DNA of 64,000 bases from Chitinivibrionia bacterium. GTDB lineage: Bacteria > Fibrobacterota > Chitinivibrionia > Chitinivibrionales > Chitinivibrionaceae. A program made the position numbers and the translations under genes. The stretch lies in NCBI GenBank assembly GCA_009779925.1, contig WRAZ01000002.1, positions 78,953 to 142,952 on the forward strand, written 5' to 3'. Positions 32,748 through 41,245 of the stretch are shown here, piece by piece. Numbering within the stretch: position 1 is the stretch's first letter; every line of letters begins with the position of its first letter. The notes beneath the pieces were generated by a model. The model did not search any database. It saw only the letters and a program-made list of their open reading frames with translations, and was not told the DNA's origin.

Positions 32748-33710
32748 ATGGGCAAGGTTATTCGAGTGTTGGCGGTAATATTAATTGTCGCTTGTGGAGT
32801 GTGGGCGCAACAGCAACATAGACCTTTGGTCGCCGTGTTGCCGTTTGAGGTAAGAACAGGGGTTAGCCAGCAAGATGCAGCAACCATAACCGAAATATTT
32901 ATCAACGAATTGCAAGTGCAAGCAACGGGAAGAATTAGAATTCTCACTCGTGCAAGTGCTGATTTCGCTAGAATTTTGGAGGAAATGCAATTTCAAAGGA
33001 CTGATATGGCAAGTGAAGAAAATGCCGCCCAAATTGGAAGACGGGCAGGCGCTCAATTTGTTATCAGCGGGCAATTCAGTAGATTAGGGCAAAATATTGT
33101 TTGGATAGCGAGAATGGTAAATGTTGAAACAGGAGAGGTGGCTTCAAGCGCTCGTGAAACAATAAAAAATATAGACGAAGTTTTAGGAAAAATGCCGAGT
33201 TTTAGTAAGCAAATTGTAAGCAATCTTGGAACAGCGCCGACAACGCGACCCACGTCATCTCATCAAATTATTGGAAAATGGAGGGCAGTATCGGGAAGTA
33301 GCGTGTTAGTAATAGAATTTCAAGAAGGAGGCAGAATTCGCGTTGAGCGATTTGGATATCTAAGACAAACTGGATGGCGGAGTAAAAGAGGACGACTTAA
33401 AAATTCTGATTTAAAACGTTGGCAATACGATGCAGATGCTATAGTAGGAAGCTATATGCTTAATGAACCTAATCGCATAAGCATTTTTTTAGATTTAACA
33501 GGAGTGGATTGGAGAAATGAGGCGCGTCCGTCGCCGTTAGAAATTCGATTTAATGGAACATATATTTTTGATTCAAGGTCTGAGTTCCGCCTCATTTCCA
33601 GTAATAATATCAGAGGTATTCCTTGTATGAATGATTTAAGTCAAACGAATATTTCAAATAGATGGCGTAGTTTCAGCTGTAATTACATTAGTTTTGTAAG
33701 AGTTCAATAA
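32748..33710 (+). CDS. Secreted CsgG/LpoB-like protein with lipocalin-like C-terminal domain
   Basis: 320 aa. Signal peptide VLAVILIVACGVWAQ, then the CsgG/LpoB-type core (RPLVAVLPFEVRTGVSQQDA, FINELQVQATGRIRILTRAS, GRRAGAQFVISGQFSRLG, NVETGEVASSARETI), then about 120 residues of beta structure (GKWRAVSGSSVLVIEFQEGG). Members of this group help curli export or activate cell-wall synthases; which applies here is unknown. No lipobox cysteine fits well although a Cys lies in the signal. ATG follows AGGAGG and leader copy 2. A paralogue follows after 20 bp. Confidence 0.75.
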   Translation: MGKVIRVLAVILIVACGVWAQQQHRPLVAVLPFEVRTGVSQQDAATITEIFINELQVQATGRIRILTRASADFARILEEMQFQRTDMASEENAAQIGRRAGAQFVISGQFSRLGQNIVWIARMVNVETGEVASSARETIKNIDEVLGKMPSFSKQIVSNLGTAPTTRPTSSHQIIGKWRAVSGSSVLVIEFQEGGRIRVERFGYLRQTGWRSKRGRLKNSDLKRWQYDADAIVGSYMLNEPNRISIFLDLTGVDWRNEARPSPLEIRFNGTYIFDSRSEFRLISSNNIRGIPCMNDLSQTNISNRWRSFSCNYISFVRVQ

Positions 33711-33730
33711 ATTTTTTGGAGGGTTAAATT

Positions 33731-34525
33731 ATGGGTATTAAAGCGTTTTTGGTTTCGGTCTTGGCAACAACGTACTTGTTCGCTAATCTCTCAATCGCAG
33801 TAATCGACTTTGACGCGGGCGGTCATTGCACAAACGAACAAGCGGTGGTTATCACTAACTTGTTCCGCAACGAACTAATCCGCTCGGGTAGAGCGAACGT
33901 TGCCGACCGCGGGAATATGGAAAGAATTCTCGCCGAAATGCAGTTTCAGATGAGCGACTGGGCAGACCCGTCGAGGATTAAGGCTGTAGGAAGAATGATT
34001 GGCGCGGATTATCTTATCACGGGGCAATTCAGCAAACTTGGCGACAACCTGCATTTGATTGTGCAAATGCTTGACATTGAAACAGCGAGAGCGGTAAACT
34101 CTTCGCGGATAACTTTGGCAAACGTTGAAGAATTTAACGAAAGAGTAAAAGCGTTTGCCGCTGATTTTATTCAAAAATTACCCGCGGGAAACATATTTAC
34201 GGGAACTTGGTCGGCAGATGTAATGCACGGCGACGTTATCGACAATTATGTAATAATTTTTGGTACCAATAATCGTTGCCGAATTGAAATAACGTCTCTC
34301 GTAAACGGACGAGAATTCGCCGAAGACGTTGACGGAACTTATTCTTACGACGGCGAAATTCTAAGAATAAACGCCGTGTTGAGAGAGAGCGGTATTCCGC
34401 ACCTCAGAATGATACAGTGGCGAAGCGTTGTTTCTATGAGCGCCGACAATACATCGTTTAATATGAGTATTATTCCAAGCCGCGCAAGCAACAATCAAAT
34501 GAGGACTACGTTTATCAGACACTAA
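33731..34525 (+). CDS. Second CsgG/LpoB-like secreted protein
   Basis: 264-aa paralogue of the preceding gene: signal peptide (FLVSVLATTYLFANLS), core AVIDFDAGGHCTNEQA, LIRSGRANVADRGNMERIL, GRMIGADYLITGQFSKLGDN, DIETARAVNSSR, then a beta-rich C-terminal domain (FTGTWSADVMHGDVIDNY). GGAGGG precedes ATG. The motif ERILAEMQFQ here and RILEEMQFQ in the neighbour show tandem duplication. Ends at a strong terminator. Confidence 0.75.
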   Translation: MGIKAFLVSVLATTYLFANLSIAVIDFDAGGHCTNEQAVVITNLFRNELIRSGRANVADRGNMERILAEMQFQMSDWADPSRIKAVGRMIGADYLITGQFSKLGDNLHLIVQMLDIETARAVNSSRITLANVEEFNERVKAFAADFIQKLPAGNIFTGTWSADVMHGDVIDNYVIIFGTNNRCRIEITSLVNGREFAEDVDGTYSYDGEILRINAVLRESGIPHLRMIQWRSVVSMSADNTSFNMSIIPSRASNNQMRTTFIRH

Positions 34526-34550
34526 AATGTATTTGAGTCGGTAGTTTTCA

Positions 34551-34582
34551 AAAGGGCAGGCTTACGAGGTTGCCCTTTTTTT
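34551..34582 (+). terminator. Rho-independent terminator
   Basis: AAGGGCA, 11-nt loop, TGCCCTT and a seven-T run, closing the two CsgG/LpoB-like genes. Confidence 0.85.
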
Positions 34583-34598
34583 GACAAAACTTCAAAAA

Positions 34599-34952
34599 TT
34601 ATTCTTTTATTTGAGAATTCTTACCGATAAATGCAGAAGCCAAACCTGAAAGCGCGACTATTGCGGGCGGTATTGTCGCCAAAGGAACATTTAATATTAT
34701 TCCGACAGACATAACCGCAAGCGACAACAATATAAGAAAGAATGCAAAAATTTGTCCTCTCGCAACAGATTTCATAAATTTGTTTTCAATAATATGTCTA
34801 TGCTCCGCCTCTTTTTCTGCAAGAATTAATATTCTTTGCGCCGCGCCCACTAAAATTTGCTCATATTTTCCAAGCTCGGTTGCAGGCGGAAGAGGTCCCG
34901 AATATGCTATTTCGTGTTGTTGGCTAATTACGACTTCTTCTTTATTTTTCAT
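34599..34952 (-). CDS. DUF2335 membrane protein
   Basis: 117 aa. Family features: an N-terminal segment with SGPLPPATELGKYEQ, a helical middle with many charged residues, and two C-terminal spans (GQIFAFFLILLSLAVMSVGI, LATIPPAIVALSGLASAFIG). Role unknown; often found in mobile or phage-related regions. ATG at 34952 lies inside the end of the upstream 63-aa gene, so translation is coupled. Confidence 0.75.
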   Translation of the reverse strand: MKNKEEVVISQQHEIAYSGPLPPATELGKYEQILVGAAQRILILAEKEAEHRHIIENKFMKSVARGQIFAFFLILLSLAVMSVGIILNVPLATIPPAIVALSGLASAFIGKNSQIKE

Positions 34953-35133
34953 TATTAAAAACACCTATCGCTTTGTAAATATCGCCGCCTATTTTATTCC
35001 AATCATTGCGCAACGAGAAAGCGTCGCGCGAAAAACCGTTGCCGCTATATTTATAGCCGCTCAAAAGTTTTTGTCCCGATATGTCAAACACAGAAAATAC
35101 GCCGCTTGCAAAAGCATTTTCTAAAGCTATCAT
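34942..35133 (-). CDS. Small hypothetical protein upstream of DUF2335 (63 aa)
   Basis: Not recognised. Start MIALENAFASGVFSVFDISG, no membrane segment, no Cys. Supported by GGAAA ribosome site, an upstream promoter box (AAATAGTATATT, 35173-35184) and overlap with the DUF2335 start. Part of FSVFDISGQKLLSGYK resembles the middle strand of sorting-tail domains seen elsewhere in the window (FDLRGRLLFER), so it could be a fragment of such a tail. Confidence 0.5.
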   Translation of the reverse strand: MIALENAFASGVFSVFDISGQKLLSGYKYSGNGFSRDAFSLRNDWNKIGGDIYKAIGVFNNEK

Positions 35134-35221
35134 ATAATTTCCTTTCTCTTGTTTAACATTATATTGAACTATAATATACTATTTATTTTGTGTAAAGTGG
35201 GAGAAAAATGTATTTTGGACA

Positions 35222-35262
35222 AAAAAATAAAAAACAGGAGCATTGCGAAATACTCCTGTTTT
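35222..35262 (-). terminator. Terminator of the glgB-pspC-aldo/keto reductase operon
   Basis: On the minus strand AACAGGAG, loop, CTCCTGTT followed by a T-rich run (TTTTTATTTTTT). Confidence 0.8.
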
Positions 35263-35284
35263 ATTATGTTGCTAAAATCGCAGT

Positions 35285-36193
35285 TTACGGCAAATAATTC
35301 CCCGCGGAAATCCAAATTGCGTACCATTCTTCGCGGGTTAGCGTGATGTTTTGCGCCGCTATACATTCTTTTAGGCGGGCAGGACTTGTTGTTCCTATTA
35401 CTACCTGAATTTTTGCAGGGTGGCGAAGTATCCACGCCGTGGCGATGGTGGTAGAAGATACGCCGTATTTTTTGGCGATTTCGTCTAATTTTTTGTTCAG
35501 TTCGGGATATTTTTCGCTTCCGATAAATACGCCCTCAAAAAATCCGTATTGAAACGGCGACCACGCTTGAACGGTTATGTCGTTCAGACGGCAATAATCC
35601 AAAATGCTTTCGTCGCGAGCAACCGCTTGTTCGGTTTCCATATTCACAAAAAAGCCGTGCGTTATCATATTCGAGTTTGTTATGGAAAGTTGCAGTTGAT
35701 TTGCTACGATTTTTTGCTTTACGCTCTTCTTGAGAAGTTCGATTTGCATCGGCTTCTGATTTGAAACGCCGAAATGTCGCACTTTGCCTTGTTTTTCGAG
35801 AATATCGAACGCTTCGGCAACCTCTTCGGGCTCAAAAAGCGCGTCGGGGCGGTGAAGCAAAAGTATGTCTAAATATTCGGTATTCAAGCGTTTCAGTATT
35901 CCGTCGGTTGACTCGAGAATGTACTCTTTAGAAAAATCGAAAGAATTGTCGCGAATGCCGCATTTGCTTTGAATTATTATATCCTCGCGAATTTTGCCGC
36001 TTAAATCTATCGCCTCGCCAAAAGCGCTTTCTGTTTCGTAAATGTCGGCGTGGTCAAAAAAGTTTGCGCCGTGCGCGATTGCCGTATCAAAGAAATTGCG
36101 AATTTCCGATTTTGACATTTCGCCAATCCGCATACAACCAACCGCTATAGGCGAAACCTCCAAGCCTGTTTTACCAAGGTTTATTTTTGCCAT
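35285..36193 (-). CDS. Aldo/keto reductase
   Basis: 302-aa NADPH-dependent oxidoreductase of the YdhF-like group. Signature FFDTAIAHGANFFDHADIYE with the catalytic Asp/Tyr, IIQSKCGIR (Lys), LLLHRPD (His), QVVIGTTSPARLKEC near the NADPH site. ATG overlaps the pspC stop as TAATG. Substrate unknown; last gene of the glgB operon. Confidence 0.92.
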   Translation of the reverse strand: MAKINLGKTGLEVSPIAVGCMRIGEMSKSEIRNFFDTAIAHGANFFDHADIYETESAFGEAIDLSGKIREDIIIQSKCGIRDNSFDFSKEYILESTDGILKRLNTEYLDILLLHRPDALFEPEEVAEAFDILEKQGKVRHFGVSNQKPMQIELLKKSVKQKIVANQLQLSITNSNMITHGFFVNMETEQAVARDESILDYCRLNDITVQAWSPFQYGFFEGVFIGSEKYPELNKKLDEIAKKYGVSSTTIATAWILRHPAKIQVVIGTTSPARLKECIAAQNITLTREEWYAIWISAGNYLP

Positions 36194-36402
36194 TATTTCA
36201 CCTCTTCCGCGGATGACGTATTAACAGGGATTATTAAATACGCAATAAAATACCCTATTGTAAACGGAACAAATCCGCTTAATACCGCCGCGACAAGAAC
36301 GGCTATTCTAACGACAGTGGGGTCAATGCCGAAATACTCGGCAACGCCCCCGCAAATTCCAAAAATTTTTGTATCTTTTTCGCTTCTGTAAAGCCGTTTC
36401 AT
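36193..36402 (-). CDS. PspC-domain protein
   Basis: 69-aa short PspC family protein: KRLYRSEKDTKIFGICGGVA, EYFGIDPTVVRIAVLVAA, then a membrane span (FVPFTIGYFIAYLIIPV). Such proteins act in envelope stress sensing or remain uncharacterised. Lies between glgB (21 bp upstream) and the aldo/keto reductase (overlap). Confidence 0.9.
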   Translation of the reverse strand: MKRLYRSEKDTKIFGICGGVAEYFGIDPTVVRIAVLVAAVLSGFVPFTIGYFIAYLIIPVNTSSAEEVK

Positions 36403-36423
36403 AATTTAGGCTCCTTTTTTTTC

Positions 36424-38658
36424 TCAGTCTTCAAACTCAAAAATGTTAAACGCAAGCGGCGGCAAATTTATTACCAAGGTGTTTGGTTTGCCTTGCGACG
36501 ACTCTGCTTTTGCCGCAATCGCCTTGCTTCCGTTGCCTAAACCTTCTCCGCCGTATTCTTTCGCGTTTGAATTGAAAACTTCCTTGTATTTTGTGTTATA
36601 CGGAACTCCCAAATGGTAATCGTGGCGAATTACGGGCGTAAAGTTAAGCACAAAAAGGAACTTTTTCTTTTGCGATTTCGACTTTCTTATAAACGCTATT
36701 ACGCAGTTGTCGCGGTCGTTGTAATCAACCCATTCCCAACCGTTTTCTTGCGTGATGTCGTCTTCCCACATCGCAGGATTTGCAAGGTAGAATTTATTTA
36801 AATCCTTAACCATTCTGTGCAAACTGCTGTGATACGTGCCGTTGTATCTTTCGTCAAGCAGGTGCCAGTCGATTTCGCGTTTTTCGTACCACTCGTTTTT
36901 CATACCGAATTCCGCGCCCATAAAGCAAAGTTTTTTACCGGGGTGTCCGTACATAAAGCCGTAAAGAAGTCGCATATTTGCAAATTTTTGCCAATCGTCG
37001 CCCGGCATTTTTTCGAGCAAACTGCGCTTTCCGTGAACAACTTCGTCGTGCGAAAGAACGAGCATAAATTTCTCCGACCACGCATACCAAAGACAATATG
37101 TAAGGTCTGCTTGGTGATATTTTCTGTTTATCGGGTCTTGTTGGAAGTAGTCGAGCGTGTCGTGCATCCAACCCATATTCCATTTGTAGTTAAAGCCTAA
37201 GCCGCCCTGTTCAATCGGATATGTTACGCCGGGGAACGCAGTCGATTCTTCGGCAATGGTAAGCACGCCGGGGAATTTTTCGCGAACAACCCAGTTTGCC
37301 TGCTGTAAGAAGCCGATTGCCTCCAAGTTTTCGTTTCCGCCGCGAGAATTCGGCACCCATTCGTCCGATTTTCTGCTGTAATCGCGATAAAGCATACTTG
37401 CAACCGCGTCCACGCGCAAACCGTCGATATGATATTCTTTTATCCAATAAACCGCGTTTGCAACAAGGAAGTTGCGAACTTCGTGGCGACCGTAATTGAA
37501 AATTAAAGTTCCCCAATCTTTGTGTTCGCCTTCGCGCGGGTCGGCGTGTTCGTAAAGGTGCGTGCCGTCAAAATGCGCGAGCGCGTGTTCGTCTTTGGGG
37601 AAGTGTCCGGGCACCCAGTCCAAAATTATGCCGATGTCGTGTTGGTGCAAATAATCCACAAACCACTGGAAATCCTGCGGCGAACCGAAACGGTGATTTA
37701 CCGCATAAAAGCCGCCGACCTGATAACCCCAGCTCGGCACAAACGGGTGTTCTTGCACGGGCATAAGTTCGATGTGAGTGTATCCCATTTCTTTAATATA
37801 CGGAACCAAAAGTTTCGCTATTTCTTTGTAGTTGTGATAGTCGCCTTCTTCGTTGCAACCGCTTTTTTTCCAAGAACCCAAGTGCAATTCATAAATTGTC
37901 ATAGGTTGGTTGTTGTGGTTGCCTTTTTCGGTGCGTTTTTTAATCCACTCTTCGTCGTTCCAACGGTGTTCTTTTGTCGAGCAAACTATTGAGCCGTGAT
38001 ACGGGAACGGTTGCTGTAAAGTGCCGTAAGGGTCGGATTTTAAAACCAAATGCCCGCTTCCGGCTTTTCGGATTTCGTATTTATATACGGCGCCGCTTTT
38101 TACTCCCGGAAGAAATAGTTCCCAAACGCCCGAACTGCCGACCGGGCGCATCGGATGCTGTCTGCCGTCCCACATATTAAATTCTCCGACAACCGCAACT
38201 CTTTGCGCGCTCGGAGCCCAAACCGAAAAGCAGACGCCCTCAATGCCGTCGATGGTCATTTGGTGCGCGCCCATTTTTTCGTATATATAAAGATTGTTGC
38301 CTTCGTTGAATAAATAGAGGTCGTCGTTTGTCATAACGGGCATAAACGAATACGGGTCGGCGGTTTTGCGGATAAATCCGTCGCCGTAAAAAACTTCTAA
38401 TTCATACTTGAAAACGCTTTTTTGGTCTTTGAAAAAAAGCGTGAAAATCGGCGTTCCCTCCAAGTGATACATATCGCCTAAAAATTTCCCTTTGTCGTCA
38501 TAAACTTTAACTTGAGCCGCTCCGTAATGAACGGTTGTAATCGCTATGCCGCCGTTTTTGGGGTGCATACCCAAAATTGAAAAAGGGTCTCCTACCGCAC
38601 TGTTGCACAACTGTGAAATGTCGTGATCTGATAAAATTCCGTGAATATCCGCACTCAT
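36424..38658 (-). CDS. glgB: 1,4-alpha-glucan branching enzyme
   Basis: Introduces alpha-1,6 branches in glycogen. 744 aa with the N-terminal N1 domain (DPFSILGMHPKNGGI), CBM48 (GVCFSVWAPSAQRVAVVGEF) and GH13 barrel: HFPKDEHALAHFDGTHLYEH, GLRVDAVASMLY (nucleophile Asp), IAEESTAFPGV (acid Glu), MLVLSHDEVVHGK. C-terminal all-beta domain present. ATG at 38658 is chosen for its GGAGG box. No other glg gene nearby; promoter box near 38690-38700. Confidence 0.96.
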   Translation of the reverse strand: MSADIHGILSDHDISQLCNSAVGDPFSILGMHPKNGGIAITTVHYGAAQVKVYDDKGKFLGDMYHLEGTPIFTLFFKDQKSVFKYELEVFYGDGFIRKTADPYSFMPVMTNDDLYLFNEGNNLYIYEKMGAHQMTIDGIEGVCFSVWAPSAQRVAVVGEFNMWDGRQHPMRPVGSSGVWELFLPGVKSGAVYKYEIRKAGSGHLVLKSDPYGTLQQPFPYHGSIVCSTKEHRWNDEEWIKKRTEKGNHNNQPMTIYELHLGSWKKSGCNEEGDYHNYKEIAKLLVPYIKEMGYTHIELMPVQEHPFVPSWGYQVGGFYAVNHRFGSPQDFQWFVDYLHQHDIGIILDWVPGHFPKDEHALAHFDGTHLYEHADPREGEHKDWGTLIFNYGRHEVRNFLVANAVYWIKEYHIDGLRVDAVASMLYRDYSRKSDEWVPNSRGGNENLEAIGFLQQANWVVREKFPGVLTIAEESTAFPGVTYPIEQGGLGFNYKWNMGWMHDTLDYFQQDPINRKYHQADLTYCLWYAWSEKFMLVLSHDEVVHGKRSLLEKMPGDDWQKFANMRLLYGFMYGHPGKKLCFMGAEFGMKNEWYEKREIDWHLLDERYNGTYHSSLHRMVKDLNKFYLANPAMWEDDITQENGWEWVDYNDRDNCVIAFIRKSKSQKKKFLFVLNFTPVIRHDYHLGVPYNTKYKEVFNSNAKEYGGEGLGNGSKAIAAKAESSQGKPNTLVINLPPLAFNIFEFED

Positions 38659-38760
38659 AAAACCTCCATTATTACAATAACTCAAAGGCAAAATATACTA
38701 CCTGCCTTGCCTCAAAAGGTGATTTTTTTTATTTTTGATGAAAATTGGGTGAAAATTTCT

Positions 38761-41043
38761 TCATTCACGCCCTTTTCTGTCCAAAAATACGGGCAAAAAC
38801 AGAAGCGTAAACAATGCGCCTACTATCATTGAAAGGAAAATGAAAATACCCAGAGTTCGCACGGGCGGGAAATTCGACAGGCACAACGTCAAAAATCCTA
38901 CGCCTACCGCAAGGGTGTTGAACACTATAACCGTGCTTTTATCTTGAAGCGCGCTCAAAAGCGCCTCGGTTGTATCCGCGCCGTTTCTTCTGAAGCGCAA
39001 AAAGGACGAGGTAAAATGTATGGCGTAATCTATTCCTATTCCTATGCAAGCGGTTACAACTATGACCGTTACAAGGTTAATCGTCGTTCCTGTCGCCGCC
39101 ATAATTCCTGCAATAAAAATAGCGCCGATAACTATGGGAAGGGTCGAAACAAGTCCCAACACAAAACTTCTGAACAAAATCATAAGCGAAATTGCTATAA
39201 GCCCAAACGTTATTAATAGCGAATAGGTCTGCGTTTTTATCAGAAGTTCCATCATTGAGTCAATAATAAGCGCCTCGCCCGAAGTGGTTATCCTGTATTC
39301 GGGATGAACGGAAATTATGTGATTTTCGATACGCTCGGCAAGTCTGGTATAGTCAAAAAACGGAATATTTTGACAAAACAGCGTAAATCGAACGGACTTT
39401 CGGTCGGACGTTAAAAAAGCGTCCAAAACATCGTCGCCGTCGGGATTTTGGGTTGCCGCGCCGCCAAGCATCATAGACACCGCCATTTCGCTTATGGGAG
39501 TGCTTACAAGAATGTCGCTTACTCTGTTAAGAACAGGGAAAACCGACATAACAGTGCCGACTTCGGGAATGCTGTCCTGTATCCAATTTACAATATCTTG
39601 CAAAATTTGCCAGCTTGCCGAGTCCGAAAAAGGAGTATCGCTCTCTATCATTACGTCAAAAAAGCGGGTGCCGCCGAATTGCTCGCCTATGATTTTATCG
39701 CTTTTGCGAACGTCGTGATATTCGTCAAAGAAGCTCATAGGATTGCTGTCGAAAGTGATTTTCGGCACAAAAATTATCGAAAAAACTATTACGCAGACAA
39801 GTAAAATCTTAGAAAGCGGCGTTTTGAAAATCATAAAATTAAAAAATGACATCGGAACAATCTCTTTCGGCTCTCGGTCGATGGTTTTTTCCTTTTCTTT
39901 GGGCGAAAAGCAGGCGGGCAGGAAAAATACCGACAAAAACAGAGCGATTACGACCCCAAGTCCCGTAAAAAATCCGAAATATCGCGTCCAGGAGAGCTCC
40001 GAAATCGTGAAAGAAGTAAAACCGAAAAAGGTGGTGGTCGCCGCAATAAAAATAGGGCTGAGCAATTCCTGATAGGTTTTCATAAACGCCTCTTCAAACG
40101 GCAGTTCGAGGTCGCGCCTGTTTTGACGATAACACTTTATTATATGAAGCGAGCCCGCAAGCCCCACGGGAAGCAAAATCAGAGGAATAACAGAAGTTAA
40201 AACGTTTAGCGAAACTCCCGCAAGCGACATAATTCCGAAAGTCCAAACGGTCGCAATCGCCACAAGTAAAAGGGGAGCCGCAACGCATCGGATTGTGCGG
40301 AACATCCAAAACAAAAGCGCGCCCGCAACAAGAATGGAAATCGGCAAAAGTATTCGCAAGTCCTTGTTCATATCGCGGCTCATATACCAACTTGTCGCCG
40401 TTGCACCCGTAATGTAGGTGTCCGTAAATCCCTCGGCGCGAATTTCGTCCAGAATTTTCATTGCCGCCGAAATTGTTCGCGGTCTGTCGGCGGCGTCGTT
40501 TGTGTATAAAATCATTAAAAAAGTTTTTTCGTCGGGCGAAATAAAACTGCCCGTAAGCTCTCTGTTTTCGTCTATTCTTCGGCGTAAAACATCGTCGTTT
40601 GTTTGTCCTGAAAGCCCAACTACCTGAACGCCGCCAAACCTTCCCATCATAGGAACTCGCAACGCCCCGATATACGACACGTTGGTAAAGCCTTTTACTC
40701 CGCCTATTTCGACCTGCGAAAATCTTTGCTCCCACGACGACAATATTTCGATTTTTTCGTGAAGCGCCAAATCCTTATTGTCGTCAAATTGCGTCATCAG
40801 AAAAATGGAATACGGCGTATCAAATTTTTTGCGGATATGGTCTTGATTTACGATTTGCGCCATAGTGTCGGGAACAGCGTTCGCCGCGTTGTTGTCCACC
40901 GTTATGTATTTTATGTTGTATCCGAAAAACGCCGTTAAAAGCAATATGATAATCGCCGAATACGCTCTGTTTTTTATTGTAAACGCAATGAATTTACTCT
41001 TAATTGACACGAAGTGCCCCACTTTCTTTTGATATTTTGACAT
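38761..41043 (-). CDS. MMPL/RND-superfamily exporter
   Basis: About 760 aa, two repeats of an SSD-like membrane block, each with a large extracytoplasmic loop. Spans include LLLVAIATVWTFGIMSLAGV and LPIVIGAIFIAGIMAATG; conserved GIGIDYAIHFTSSFLRF with the Asp in the second half matches the MMPL proton-relay region. Likely exports lipids or hydrophobic compounds. The promoter box (41045-41056) touches the ATG at 41043, so translation may really start at a GTG a few codons in. Confidence 0.85.
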   Translation of the reverse strand: MSKYQKKVGHFVSIKSKFIAFTIKNRAYSAIIILLLTAFFGYNIKYITVDNNAANAVPDTMAQIVNQDHIRKKFDTPYSIFLMTQFDDNKDLALHEKIEILSSWEQRFSQVEIGGVKGFTNVSYIGALRVPMMGRFGGVQVVGLSGQTNDDVLRRRIDENRELTGSFISPDEKTFLMILYTNDAADRPRTISAAMKILDEIRAEGFTDTYITGATATSWYMSRDMNKDLRILLPISILVAGALLFWMFRTIRCVAAPLLLVAIATVWTFGIMSLAGVSLNVLTSVIPLILLPVGLAGSLHIIKCYRQNRRDLELPFEEAFMKTYQELLSPIFIAATTTFFGFTSFTISELSWTRYFGFFTGLGVVIALFLSVFFLPACFSPKEKEKTIDREPKEIVPMSFFNFMIFKTPLSKILLVCVIVFSIIFVPKITFDSNPMSFFDEYHDVRKSDKIIGEQFGGTRFFDVMIESDTPFSDSASWQILQDIVNWIQDSIPEVGTVMSVFPVLNRVSDILVSTPISEMAVSMMLGGAATQNPDGDDVLDAFLTSDRKSVRFTLFCQNIPFFDYTRLAERIENHIISVHPEYRITTSGEALIIDSMMELLIKTQTYSLLITFGLIAISLMILFRSFVLGLVSTLPIVIGAIFIAGIMAATGTTINLVTVIVVTACIGIGIDYAIHFTSSFLRFRRNGADTTEALLSALQDKSTVIVFNTLAVGVGFLTLCLSNFPPVRTLGIFIFLSMIVGALFTLLFLPVFLDRKGRE

Positions 41044-41102
41044 AAAAATACTATTTGGGGACGACGGTCGCCACCCTTTTTTTAATAAAATGAAAATTTC
41101 AC

Positions 41103-41132
41103 TTGACAAGCGCTCAGAAAATATAGTATATT
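41103..41132 (+). promoter_or_regulatory. Promoter of tRNA(CAU)-tilS
   Basis: TTGACA (41103-41108), 18-bp spacer, TATATT (41127-41132), 15 bp before the tRNA. Confidence 0.8.
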
Positions 41133-41147
41133 CGCACTGTTTCTTAT

Positions 41148-41224
41148 GGCAGATTAGCTCAGCAGGTTAGAGCAACGGAATCATAATCCGTGTGTCCGGG
41201 GTTCGAATCCCTGATCTGCCACCA
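41148..41224 (+). tRNA. tRNA with CAU anticodon (Met elongator or Ile2)
   Basis: 77-nt cloverleaf: acceptor GGCAGAT/ATCTGCC fully paired (so not the initiator), D arm GCTC...GAGC, anticodon stem ACGGA/TCCGT around CAT, T arm CGGGG-TTCGAAT-CCCTG, encoded CCA. The anticodon fits elongator Met or the Ile2 tRNA that TilS converts to lysidine. tilS starts 21 bp downstream, which favours but does not prove Ile2. Confidence 0.92.
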
Positions 41225-41245
41225 CCAAATTTCAGGTCTGATTTT